Both the position numbers and the translations under genes were made by a program. The notes below the pieces were generated by a model that was not told the origin of the DNA, did not search any database, and saw nothing but the letters and a program-made list of their open reading frames with translations. Shown here piece by piece: positions 15,780 through 24,607 of a stretch of DNA of 64,000 bases (the stretch's first letter is position 1; each line of letters opens with the position of its first letter). The stretch is from NCBI RefSeq assembly GCF_900582195.1, contig NZ_UTHA01000215.1, positions 35,401 through 99,400 on the forward strand, written 5' to 3'. Origin of the DNA: Pseudomonas viridiflava. Its GTDB lineage: Bacteria > Pseudomonadota > Gammaproteobacteria > Pseudomonadales > Pseudomonadaceae.

Positions 15780-17258
15780 ATGGCGATGGACTTGACCAGC
15801 GTATTGCTGGGGCTGGCAGGGGCTGGATTGCCGCTGCTGGCGCTGGCCTGGCAACTGCAACGCCGGGCGAGCAACGGCCAGGCTGAGGTCGCCTTGCTCG
15901 AAGAGCGGCTGGCCATGGCGCAACTGGCCCAGGACGGACTCAACGCGCAACTCGACGCCAGCCGTGATGAAGTCGCCGATCTCGGCCAGGCGAATGCCGC
16001 CAAGCAGGCTGATCTGGCCGCTCTGCGCCGGGAAGTCGAACTGCTGCAGATCGAGCGGGACGACGCCCGTGATGCTTCCCACGCCTGGAATCTCGAACGC
16101 GCCAACAAGGAAGCTGAGCTGCGCCGCCTCGACGCACAGGCCGCTTCGCTGAACGCCGAGCTGCGCGAGCAACAGGAAAGCCACCAGCAACGCCTGAACG
16201 ACCTGCAAGGCTCGCGCGATGAACTGCGGGCGCAGTTTGCCGAGCTGGCCGGAAAGATCTTCGATGAGCGCGAGCAGCGCTTTGCCGAGACCAGTCAGCA
16301 ACGGCTCGGTCAACTGCTCGATCCGCTGAAAGAACGCATTCAATCCTTCGAAAAACGTGTGGAAGAAAGTTATCAGGCCGAGGCCCGCGAGCGCTTCTCG
16401 CTGGCCAAGGAGCTTGAGCGGCTGCAGGCGCTCAACCTGCGTTTGAGCGACGAAGCGACCAACCTGACCCGCGCCCTCAAAGGGCAGAAAACCCAAGGCA
16501 ATTGGGGCGAGCTGATTCTTGAACGTGTGCTCGAACATGCCGGTCTGGAGAAGGGGCGCGAATACCAAACTCAGGTCAACCTCAAAGGCCCGGATGGCGA
16601 GCGCTTCCAGCCTGACGTGATCATTTACCTGCCGGGCGACAAGCAGGTGGTGGTGGATTCCAAGGTAAGCCTCACCGCGTATCAGCAATACGTGGCTGCC
16701 GACGACGACAGCCTCGGGCAGATCGCGATCAAGCAGCACGTGCTGTCGCTGCGCAATCATGTCAAAGGCCTGGCCGGCAAGGACTACAAGCGTCTGGAAG
16801 GCTTGCACAGTCTCGATTTCGTTTTGCTCTTCGTGCCGATCGAGGCAGCGTTTTCGGCGGCGTTGCAGGCGGAGCCATCGCTGTTTCAGGAAGCCTTTGA
16901 CCGCAACATCGTTATCGTCAGTCCGACGACGTTGCTGGCGACGCTGCGGGTGATCGACAGTCTGTGGAAGCAGGAACGCCAGAGTCAGAACGCCCGGGAA
17001 ATCGCCGAGCGCGCCGGGTGGCTGTACGACAAGTTCGTGTTGTTCATTCAGGATCTGGACGAGGTCGGCAATCGCCTGCAGCAACTGGACAAGGCCTACA
17101 GTTCAGCGCGAAACAAGCTGACCGAGGGGCGCGGCAATCTGGTCAGTCGCAGTGAGCAACTGAAGTTGCTCGGCGCGCGGGCGAGCAAGAGCTTGCCGGC
17201 GGACTTGCTGGAGCGGGCGATGACCGATGTCGATGGTCTCGTAGAACTCCCGGAATAA
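15780..17258 (+). CDS. rmuC: DNA recombination protein RmuC
   Basis: Predicted to limit inverted-repeat recombination. The 492-aa product has an N-terminal membrane anchor (about residues 5-22), a long coiled coil rich in Glu, Arg and Gln to about residue 210, and the RmuC nuclease-like domain containing GNWGELILERVLEHAGL, FQPDVIIYLPGDKQVVVDSKVSL and FVPIEAAFSAAL. The ATG at 15780 has GGGAG 6 bases upstream. The VDSK is the conserved PD-(D/E)XK-like element. It stands alone and ends at a REP doublet. Confidence 0.93.
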   Translation: MAMDLTSVLLGLAGAGLPLLALAWQLQRRASNGQAEVALLEERLAMAQLAQDGLNAQLDASRDEVADLGQANAAKQADLAALRREVELLQIERDDARDASHAWNLERANKEAELRRLDAQAASLNAELREQQESHQQRLNDLQGSRDELRAQFAELAGKIFDEREQRFAETSQQRLGQLLDPLKERIQSFEKRVEESYQAEARERFSLAKELERLQALNLRLSDEATNLTRALKGQKTQGNWGELILERVLEHAGLEKGREYQTQVNLKGPDGERFQPDVIIYLPGDKQVVVDSKVSLTAYQQYVAADDDSLGQIAIKQHVLSLRNHVKGLAGKDYKRLEGLHSLDFVLLFVPIEAAFSAALQAEPSLFQEAFDRNIVIVSPTTLLATLRVIDSLWKQERQSQNAREIAERAGWLYDKFVLFIQDLDEVGNRLQQLDKAYSSARNKLTEGRGNLVSRSEQLKLLGARASKSLPADLLERAMTDVDGLVELPE

Positions 17259-17282
17259 CCCCCGAAAAGCTTCGTCGGATCG

Positions 17283-17356
17283 CCGCCCGGAGCAAGCTCG
17301 CTCCCACAGTGAAATGCATTCCAAAGGTGGGAGCGAGCCTGCTCGCGAAGAGGCCG
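17283..17356. repeat. REP doublet between rmuC and the hybrid kinase
   Basis: Right copy complete (17326-17356); left copy lacks part of its outer arm (17287-17309). It lies between the convergent rmuC and sensor kinase genes. Confidence 0.9.
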
Positions 17357-17373
17357 CTACAGTACACACATCT

Positions 17374-20300
17374 TTAAAGCGGCAAATACCGACTCAACAA
17401 CGCCCGCAACGCCGCCGGCTTCACCGGTTTCGGCAGATAATCCAGTCCCGCCGCATGCACCTGCGCGACCATCTCCGGTCGCCCGTCAGCACTGATCACC
17501 ACCCCCGGCACCGGTTCACCCAGATGCGTGCGCAACCACGCCATCAACTCGGTGCCGGTATCCCCGTGATCGAGGTGATAGTCGACCAGCGCCACTTGCG
17601 GTCGCACGCCGTCGTTCAACAATGCCGCACATTCCTCACGATTACGCGCCGTCCACACCTGACAACCCCAGCGGCTCAGCAGGCTGTTCATGCCGATCAG
17701 AATGCTGTCTTCGTTGTCGACGCACAGCACTTGCGCGCCGCTCAGCAACTTGCCGTTCAATTCCACGGCGGCGCTGGCCGGCACGGCTTGTGAGCGAGCC
17801 AGTGGCACGCTGACGCTGAACACACTGCCACGCCCCGGCCACGAGCGCACCCGCAGGGTGTGGCCCAGCACCCGGCACAAGCCATCGGCAATCGCCAAGC
17901 CCAGGCCCAGGCCTTTTTCAGCGCGGGTCTGATGACTGTCGAGGCGTTTGAATTCTTCGAAAATCACCTGCTGTTTATCTTCCGGAATCCCTGGTCCGCG
18001 ATCCCACACTTCCAGGCACAACTCGCCGCCACGTCGACGCACGCCCAGCAACACCGGGCCTTTGGCGTAGCGAAATGCGTTGGTGAGGAAATTCTGCAGA
18101 ATCCGCCGCAGCAATTTGATGTCGCTGTCGATGCGCAAATGACTGCCGCGCACACGGAAGGTCAATCCCTGTTCCTGGGCCAGCGCCTTGAACTCGGCGC
18201 CGAGAATGTCGAACAGCTCATTGACCGCAAACGGCTTGCGATCGGGGTTGATCTTGCCGTTTTCCAGGCGGGAAATATCCAGCAGATCGCTGATCAAGTC
18301 CTCGGCCGAGCGCAACGAACTGTCGAGGTGCTGCACCAGTTTCTGCGCCTCGCTGCTCAAGCCGTCGTCCTGATGGGAGAGGGCGGCAGAGAACAGCCGG
18401 GCGGCGTTCAATGGTTGCATCAAGTCATGGCTGACCGCTGCCAGGAAGCGGGTTTTCGACTGGTTGGCGGCTTCGGCGGTGCCCTTGGCTTCGGTCAGCG
18501 CGACGTTGAGTTGCGACAGTTCCTGGGTGCGTTCGCTGACTCGCTGCTCCAGTCCTTCATTGGCTTCGGTCAGCGCCTGCTCGGCTTCGCGGAACGCGGT
18601 GATGTCGGTGAAGCTCATGACGAAGCCGCCGCCCGGCATCGGGTTGCCGATCAACTCGATCACCCGGCCGTTGGGGAACAGCCGCTCAGATGTATGCGCG
18701 CGACCCTGACGCATCCAGTGCAAACGGCGGGCAACGTGGACTTCGGCTTCACCGGGGCCGCACAAACCGCGCTCGGCGTTGTAGCGAATAATGTCGGCAA
18801 TCGGCCGGCCGACGCTGATCAAGCCGTCCGGGTAGTTGAACAGTTCCAGATAGCGGCGATTCCACGCCACCAGTTTCAGCGACTGGTCGACCACGCTGAT
18901 GCCTTGGGTGATGTTTTCGATCGCACCTTGCAGCAGGGCGCGGTTGAACTGCAGCACTTCCGAGGCTTCGTCGGCGATACGGACGACATCCTCCAGCTGC
19001 ATCTCCCGACCTTCGATGGCGGCTTTTACTACAGCACGGGTTGAAGAAGCGCCAAGCACACCGGCCAGCAAACGCTCGGTGTGGGCAATCCATTCGCCGT
19101 CGGCATTCTGGTTCGGGTTGAAACCTTTGCCTTGGCGATAGGCAAAGCGAATGAAGCTCTGACGCGCACGCTCCTCACCGACAAAACGTGCGGCCAATTG
19201 CAGCAAGTCATCGATTTGCACCGCCAGCATCGACCGCGCACTCGGCCGTGCGCTGATCTCCTGACCGATGAAGCGCCCGGCCTGCCAGTGCTCCGACACC
19301 CGTGTACGCGACAGCACCGAGACCCAGGCGAACAAGGTGAAGTTGCCGGCCAGCGACAGCACTACGCCTTGGGTCAGCGGGGTGATCGGCAGGTTCAGCG
19401 GATTGCTGTGCAGCCACGCCAGCCCTGGAAAACTGCTGAGCGACCAGCCAAGGCTGTGCGCGGCAATCGGCAGGATCAGCGTGTAAAACCACAGGAAGGT
19501 GCCGGTGGCCAAACCGGCGAACACGCCACGGCGGTTGGCCTGTTTCCAGTACAGCGCGCCGAGCATCGCTGGCGCCAGTTGGGTCACCGCAGCGAAAGCG
19601 ATCTGGCCGATGGTCGCCAGACTGGCGGTCGAGCCGAGCAAGCGATAGCTGACGTACGCCAACAGCAGAATCACCACGATGCTCACACGCCGTACCGAGA
19701 GCATCCAATGGCGGAACACTTCGAACGGGCGCTCGGCGTTATTTCTGCGCAACAGCCACGGCAACAGCATGTCGTTGGAGACCATGGTCGACAGCGCCAC
19801 ACTGGCGACAATCACCATGCCGGTCGCCGCTGACGCGCCGCCGATAAACGCCAGCATCGCCAGTGCCGGATGCGCCTGAGCCAGTGGCAGGCTGATCACG
19901 AAGGAGTCGGGCAAGACGTCACTCGGCAACATCATCTGACCGGCTAAAGCGATCGGGACTACAAACAGCGCAGCCAAGGCGAGGTAAGCCGGAAACACCC
20001 ATTTGGCCAGGCGCAAATCCTGCGGATCAATATTCTCTACCACCGTGACGTGGAACTGCCGGGGCAGGCAGATGATCGCCATCATTGCCACGCCGGTCTG
20101 CACCACCATCGAGGGCCAGTTGATGGTTTCTTTCCAGTATTCCTCGAGGCGCGGGGCGAGCATGGCCTGGTTGAACAAGTCATCGAAGCCGTCATACAGG
20201 CCATAAGTGACGAAGGCGCCGACGGCGAGAAAGGCGAACAGTTTGACCAGTGACTCGAAAGCAATTGCCAGCACCATGCCACGGTGGTGTTCGGTGGCAT

Positions 20301-20844
20301 CGAGGTTGCGCGTACCGAAGACAATGGTGAACAGCGCCAGCACCAGCGACACGATCAGCGCGGTGTCCTGGGCGCGAGTGCCCATGGCGTCGGCACCGGC
20401 ACCGATCAACAGATTTACGCCGAGAACGATGCCTTTGAGTTGCAAGGCGATGTAGGGGAGTACGCCGACCAGACAGATCAGCGCGACGACCACCGCCAGC
20501 GATTGTGATTTGCCGTAGCGCGCGGCGATAAAGTCCGCGATGGAGGTGATGTTCTCCTGTTTGCTGATCATCACCATTTTTTGCAGGACCCACGGCGCGC
20601 CCACCAGCAGCAAAATCGGCCCGAGGTAAATCGGGAGGAATGACCACAATTGCTCGGCGGCTTGACCGACAGCGCCGAAGAACGTCCAACTGGTGCAATA
20701 AACCGCCAGCGACAGGCTGTAAACCCAGGCACGCACGCGCGGCGGCAACGGCGCGCTGCGCCGGTCGCCGTAGAAGGCGATGGCGAACATGATGGCCATA
20801 TAGGCCAGGGCGACGGCGGCGATCAGCCCGGTGGACAGCGACAT
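17374..20844 (-). CDS. mxtR: SLC5-type hybrid sensor histidine kinase MxtR/CrbS
   Basis: A 1156-aa inner-membrane hybrid kinase. In order: a sodium/solute symporter-like (SLC5) module of about 12-13 helices (about 1-500), a linker compatible with the STAC domain, a PAS domain (about 640-750), a dimerisation/phosphoacceptor helix with AAVSHDLMQPLNAARLFSAAL, an ATPase domain with GLGLGLAIADGLCRVLGH, and a C-terminal receiver with VLCVDNEDS and phosphoacceptor VALVDYHLDHGD. This architecture is that of CrbS (Vibrio) and MxtR (PA3271), known to act with ErdR/CrbR on acetate use. The ATG at 20844 starts the first helix. No response regulator gene is adjacent, as expected for an orphan kinase. Confidence 0.88.
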   Translation of the reverse strand: MSLSTGLIAAVALAYMAIMFAIAFYGDRRSAPLPPRVRAWVYSLSLAVYCTSWTFFGAVGQAAEQLWSFLPIYLGPILLLVGAPWVLQKMVMISKQENITSIADFIAARYGKSQSLAVVVALICLVGVLPYIALQLKGIVLGVNLLIGAGADAMGTRAQDTALIVSLVLALFTIVFGTRNLDATEHHRGMVLAIAFESLVKLFAFLAVGAFVTYGLYDGFDDLFNQAMLAPRLEEYWKETINWPSMVVQTGVAMMAIICLPRQFHVTVVENIDPQDLRLAKWVFPAYLALAALFVVPIALAGQMMLPSDVLPDSFVISLPLAQAHPALAMLAFIGGASAATGMVIVASVALSTMVSNDMLLPWLLRRNNAERPFEVFRHWMLSVRRVSIVVILLLAYVSYRLLGSTASLATIGQIAFAAVTQLAPAMLGALYWKQANRRGVFAGLATGTFLWFYTLILPIAAHSLGWSLSSFPGLAWLHSNPLNLPITPLTQGVVLSLAGNFTLFAWVSVLSRTRVSEHWQAGRFIGQEISARPSARSMLAVQIDDLLQLAARFVGEERARQSFIRFAYRQGKGFNPNQNADGEWIAHTERLLAGVLGASSTRAVVKAAIEGREMQLEDVVRIADEASEVLQFNRALLQGAIENITQGISVVDQSLKLVAWNRRYLELFNYPDGLISVGRPIADIIRYNAERGLCGPGEAEVHVARRLHWMRQGRAHTSERLFPNGRVIELIGNPMPGGGFVMSFTDITAFREAEQALTEANEGLEQRVSERTQELSQLNVALTEAKGTAEAANQSKTRFLAAVSHDLMQPLNAARLFSAALSHQDDGLSSEAQKLVQHLDSSLRSAEDLISDLLDISRLENGKINPDRKPFAVNELFDILGAEFKALAQEQGLTFRVRGSHLRIDSDIKLLRRILQNFLTNAFRYAKGPVLLGVRRRGGELCLEVWDRGPGIPEDKQQVIFEEFKRLDSHQTRAEKGLGLGLAIADGLCRVLGHTLRVRSWPGRGSVFSVSVPLARSQAVPASAAVELNGKLLSGAQVLCVDNEDSILIGMNSLLSRWGCQVWTARNREECAALLNDGVRPQVALVDYHLDHGDTGTELMAWLRTHLGEPVPGVVISADGRPEMVAQVHAAGLDYLPKPVKPAALRALLSRYLPL

Positions 20845-20995
20845 GCAACACTCCCGACAAAAGACTCCCCGGCACTCCTGCCCGGGCGGACAGTCTCGCA
20901 TGCGCGGGGCGGTTAGTCAGTGTCGACCAAGGTCGTGGCGTGGTGGGGTGTCGCAGGGGTGGAACCGGTTGGTTTTTGCGCTGACTCTTAAGGCC

Positions 20996-21070
20996 TCATC
21001 GCGAGCAGGCGAAGGCCTACAGGAGAATGCATTCCAAATGTGGGAGCGAGCCTGCTCGCGAAGGCGTCAG
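20996..21070. repeat. REP doublet, left copy degenerate
   Basis: Complete copy at 21039-21067; left partner (20996-21023) is decayed. The stop codon of the TetR gene lies at the edge of the right copy. Confidence 0.85.
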
Positions 21071-21609
21071 TCCAGACGCAGCGCAATATCAATCAGCCGA
21101 TGCAGCTCATCCACCTCCAGCGCCGCCGCCGAAAACAGAATCCGGAACACCACCGGCGCCACCACCAGATTGATCAACCGATCAACGCTCGGCGCCATCT
21201 CATCTGGATGCCGCTCGATGATTGTCTGCAATTGCGCGCCAATGATGGTCACGCAATACCCCGGCGTAGCACTCGCCTGCACATCACGCATCATGTTGCG
21301 CCCAGGCTCGGAACTCATCTCATCGAGATATTGCTCGGCCCACGCGCGAATATCACTGCGCAAGCTGCCGGTTTGCGCCGGTTCGCTGTCCGGGCGCATG
21401 CGGGCGAGGGCGACATCGGCCAACAAAGCCGACAGATCACCCCAACGCCGGTAAATCGTCGACGGCGTAACACCGGCGCGCGCCGCGATCTGCGGGACAG
21501 TCACCGTCGAGCGCTCCTGTTCTTGCAGGAGCGCTCGAACCGCCGAATGAATTGCATCTTGCACCCGGGCACTGCGGCCGCCGGGGCGTAAACCTTCTTT
21601 AATAGCCAT
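21067..21609 (-). CDS. TetR-family transcriptional regulator
   Basis: A 180-aa repressor with an N-terminal DNA-binding helix-turn-helix: VTVPQIAARAGVTPSTIYRRWG at about 36-57, then LSALLADVALARM and a ligand domain. It is divergent to an MFS exporter with a 90-base intergenic region that carries a 17-bp-armed inverted repeat, so it very likely represses that exporter. The ligand is unknown. The C-terminus ends in RLD just at the REP boundary. Confidence 0.9.
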   Translation of the reverse strand: MAIKEGLRPGGRSARVQDAIHSAVRALLQEQERSTVTVPQIAARAGVTPSTIYRRWGDLSALLADVALARMRPDSEPAQTGSLRSDIRAWAEQYLDEMSSEPGRNMMRDVQASATPGYCVTIIGAQLQTIIERHPDEMAPSVDRLINLVVAPVVFRILFSAAALEVDELHRLIDIALRLD

Positions 21610-21655
21610 GCGGCAGACCTTAACACAAAGAATTTGCTTTAAGCGCGAGGCAGTA

Positions 21656-21698
21656 GCACACTCCGCAAAAGCAAAAAATTAGCTTTTGTGGAGTGTGC
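21656..21698. promoter_or_regulatory. Long inverted repeat, probable TetR operator
   Basis: Arms GCACACTCCGCAAAAGC (21656-21672) and GCTTTTGTGGAGTGTGC (21682-21698) pair with one mismatch around a 9-base AT-rich centre. The right arm ends 2 bases before the MFS start codon and overlaps the place of the ribosome binding site. Confidence 0.75.
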
Positions 21699-21700
21699 CC

Positions 21701-22888
21701 ATGACCCGCCTTGCTTCCAATCGATCCAGCCTGTGGTTTCTGGCGATAACTCTACTGAGTTTTCTCGCCGCTTCCACTGCGCCCACGCCGTTGTATCACC
21801 TGTATCAGGATCAACTGCACTTTTCGGCAGCGGTTCTGACCCTGATCTTCGGCGTCTACGCCCTCAGTCTGCTGGCGGCTCTATTGACGGTTGGTTCGCT
21901 GTCCGACCACTTGGGACGCAAACCGGTGATCTTTGCCTCTGTATTGCTCAACGCCCTGGCGATGTTGCTGTTTATCTACTCCGACAGTGTGGCTTGGCTG
22001 ATCAGCGCGCGCGTTCTGCAAGGTTTTGCCACCGGCATGGCCACCGCTGTTTTAAGCGCGACATTGCTCGACACGGATCGGCAGCAAGGTCCGTTGATCA
22101 ACAGTGTTGCACCTTTGCTCGGCATGGCGTTGGGCGGTATGGGTTGCGGTCTGTTGGCGGAGTTTGCGCCGGCACCGTTGCAGCTGACCTATTGGCTGCT
22201 GCTCGCACTGTTTGTGCTGCAGGGCATTTATGTCTGGCACTTGCCGGAAAGCGTTTCCCGGCAAGCAGGGGCTTGGGCCTCGTTGCGGCCGACCTTGCAT
22301 GTGCCGACTCAAGCGCGAGCAACCTTGTGGCGAGTGTTGCCGTTGAACACGGCAACCTGGGCGCTCGGCGGTTTCTACGCATCGCTGGCACCTTCACTGG
22401 TGCGCACCGCCACCGGTTCGACCTCCAACCTGATCGGTGGCGCAACCGTGGCTGCCTTGACGGTGACCGGCGCATTGATGATTTTCTCGATGCGCAATCG
22501 TCCCGCCACGCGAGCATTGCAGTTGGGCGCGAGCCTGTTGCCGATCGGTCTGGTGTTGATTCTGCTGGGCGTGCACAGCGCCAGTCTGTCGGTGTTTTTC
22601 CTCGGCACGCTGGTTGCCGGTTGCGGCTTTGGTTCGGGTTTTCTCGGTGCCGTGCGTAGTCTGGTGCCGCTGGCCTTGCCCCATGAGCGGGCCGGATTGA
22701 TGGCGGCCTATTACGTGCTCAGTTATCTGGCGTTCTGCCTGCCGGCGTTGCTCGCCGGGCACTTGTCGCGCAGCTACGGTTTGCTGGCGACCACCGATGG
22801 TTACGGGGCGATTTTGATCGTCCTGGCTGTCGGCGCGCTGTTGCTGAGTCTGCGCCCAGCGGCCGGCAAAGTGTGCCGCGCTCCATAA
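21701..22888 (+). CDS. MFS transporter (drug/metabolite exporter type)
   Basis: A 395-aa inner-membrane protein with about 12 helices. The loop GSLSDHLGRKPVIFASVLL matches MFS motif A (GxLaDrxGrkxxl) at about residues 66-84, and the N-terminal TAPTPLYHLYQDQLHFS is typical for efflux members. I chose ATG 21701 because the inverted repeat ends just before it. A divergent TetR gene suggests inducible efflux; the substrate is unknown. Confidence 0.88.
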   Translation: MTRLASNRSSLWFLAITLLSFLAASTAPTPLYHLYQDQLHFSAAVLTLIFGVYALSLLAALLTVGSLSDHLGRKPVIFASVLLNALAMLLFIYSDSVAWLISARVLQGFATGMATAVLSATLLDTDRQQGPLINSVAPLLGMALGGMGCGLLAEFAPAPLQLTYWLLLALFVLQGIYVWHLPESVSRQAGAWASLRPTLHVPTQARATLWRVLPLNTATWALGGFYASLAPSLVRTATGSTSNLIGGATVAALTVTGALMIFSMRNRPATRALQLGASLLPIGLVLILLGVHSASLSVFFLGTLVAGCGFGSGFLGAVRSLVPLALPHERAGLMAAYYVLSYLAFCLPALLAGHLSRSYGLLATTDGYGAILIVLAVGALLLSLRPAAGKVCRAP

Positions 22889-22939
22889 ACGGCGCGCTTT
22901 CGGTTAGCCTTGCCCGGCCTTCTTCTCACGGATCGACCC

Positions 22940-23251
22940 ATGAAGATAATTCGCAGCAAGACCTTCACCGCCGAGCGCGCCTGGGGCGCACTGGACATCG
23001 CCAACATGAACGGCATCACCACGCGCCTGCACTGGACCGATCAGCCGTACAAATGGCACGTCAACGATGGCGAGGAAGTGTTTGTGGTGCTCGATGGCCA
23101 AGTGCTGATGCATTACCGCGAGCAGGGCGAAGAAAAACAGGTGCAGCTTGATGTCGGCGACATCTTCTATGCGAGCGTCGGCACCGAGCATGTTGCCCAT
23201 CCGCAAGGCGCGGCGCGGATTCTGGTGATCGAGAGCGAAGGCAGCGTCTGA
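22940..23251 (+). CDS. Cupin-domain protein
   Basis: A 103-aa single-domain cupin. The double-stranded beta-helix motifs are WHVNDGEEVFVVLDGQVLMHY (about 34-54) and VGDIFYASVGTEHVAHPQG (about 67-85), with His35, Glu41 and His80 region as likely metal ligands. Short cupins of this type act as sugar-binding or small-molecule enzymes; no substrate can be read. The ATG at 22940 lies 52 bases after the MFS stop; SD (GGATC) is weak. Confidence 0.85.
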   Translation: MKIIRSKTFTAERAWGALDIANMNGITTRLHWTDQPYKWHVNDGEEVFVVLDGQVLMHYREQGEEKQVQLDVGDIFYASVGTEHVAHPQGAARILVIESEGSV

Positions 23252-23353
23252 ACGGTTATTGATAAAACAGATAACAGTTAGAGATATTACCCGTTATATA
23301 GATATTCGATTCGGTTCTACCATGGGCTCAACCTCACCAGAGGAGAGGACTCC

Positions 23354-24508
23354 ATGATGACTTGCCCCAACACTGCCAAACCCAGCCTCAAGCCCTTCCG
23401 TCAGCTTCAGCATCCGCGCGAAGTAATCCGCCAGTTCACCCCCAACTGGTTCGCTGCCACCATGGGCACCGGTGTGCTGGCGTTGGCGTTGGCGCAGCTG
23501 CCGTTGGCCATTCCAGGCCTGCACGCCATTGCTGAAGGTTTGTGGTTGTTCAACATTCTGTTGTTCAGCCTGTTTACCGCTGCCTACGCCGCGCGCTGGG
23601 TTCTGTTCTTCGATGAAGCGCGGCGGATTTTCGGCCACTCCACGGTATCGATGTTCTTCGGCACGATTCCCATGGGGCTGGCCACGATCATCAACGGCTT
23701 TCTGCTGTTCGGCCTGCCGCGCTGGGGTGACGGCGTGATTCATCTCGCTGAAGTGCTGTGGTGGGTCGATGTAGCCATGTCGCTGGCTTGCGGCGTGTTG
23801 ATCCCGTACATGATGTTTACCCGTCAGGAACACAGCATCGACCAGATGACCGCCGTTTGGCTGCTGCCGGTCGTGGCGGCAGAAGTGGCAGCGGCCAGCG
23901 GTGGGTTGCTCGCACCGCATCTCACCAATCCCCACTCGCAACTGGTGATGCTGACGACAAGCTACGTGCTCTGGGCTTTTTCCCTACCCGTAGCGTTCAG
24001 CATTCTGACGATCCTGCTGCTGCGCATGGCCCTGCACAAACTGCCCCACGAAAACATGGCCGCCTCCAGCTGGCTGGCCCTCGGCCCGATCGGCACCGGT
24101 GCGCTGGGCATGTTGTTGTTGGGCGGTGATGCGCCAGCGATTTTTGCGGCGAACGGTCTGCCGGGCATGGGTGAAATTGCCTCGGGTCTGGGACTTATTG
24201 CCGGCATTACCCTGTGGGGTTTCGGGCTGTGGTGGATGCTGATGGCGTTGCTGATCACTGTGCGTTACCTGCGCGACGGCATTCCGTTCAATCTCGGCTG
24301 GTGGGGATTCACCTTTCCGTTGGGCGTTTATTCGCTGGCAACCCTGAAACTGGCGAGCACTTTGAACCTGACGTTTTTCAGCGTCTTTGGCACGGCGCTG
24401 GTGCTGTTGCTGGCGGTGATGTGGCTGATTGTCGGTAAACGCACCGTGCAGGGCGCCTGGCGTGGCGAGCTGTTTGTCTCGCCGTGCATCGCAGGTTTGA
24501 AGAAATAA
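23354..24508 (+). CDS. SLAC1/TDT-family anion transporter
   Basis: A 384-aa inner-membrane protein with about ten hydrophobic helices, of the tellurite-resistance/dicarboxylate (TDT, SLAC1, TehA/Mae1) family: FTPNWFAATMGTGVLALAL near the start, FFGTIPMGLATI, and LGPIGTGALGMLLLG. Family members move dicarboxylates, sulfite or other anions. GAGAGGA precedes the start (ATG 23354 or 23357). A TA-rich region with ATAAC/GTTAT half sites (23253-23320) is upstream. Substrate cannot be told. Confidence 0.87.
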   Translation: MMTCPNTAKPSLKPFRQLQHPREVIRQFTPNWFAATMGTGVLALALAQLPLAIPGLHAIAEGLWLFNILLFSLFTAAYAARWVLFFDEARRIFGHSTVSMFFGTIPMGLATIINGFLLFGLPRWGDGVIHLAEVLWWVDVAMSLACGVLIPYMMFTRQEHSIDQMTAVWLLPVVAAEVAAASGGLLAPHLTNPHSQLVMLTTSYVLWAFSLPVAFSILTILLLRMALHKLPHENMAASSWLALGPIGTGALGMLLLGGDAPAIFAANGLPGMGEIASGLGLIAGITLWGFGLWWMLMALLITVRYLRDGIPFNLGWWGFTFPLGVYSLATLKLASTLNLTFFSVFGTALVLLLAVMWLIVGKRTVQGAWRGELFVSPCIAGLKK

Positions 24509-24607
24509 CCTGAAAAGTTTAGGTAAGGTGTGGCCTGGATCGCGCTTCGAGAATCCAATAAGCAGTACCCAGGCCTCTCTACCTTAAACATCAGGGAAAC
24601 ACGGAAG

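Noticed and set aside
15750..17084. Long open frame antisense to rmuC
   Set aside because: No ribosome site or motif; RmuC on the plus strand explains the region.
17860..19044. Long plus-strand frame inside the hybrid kinase gene
   Set aside because: Opposite-strand shadow; the kinase has domain motifs along the full length.
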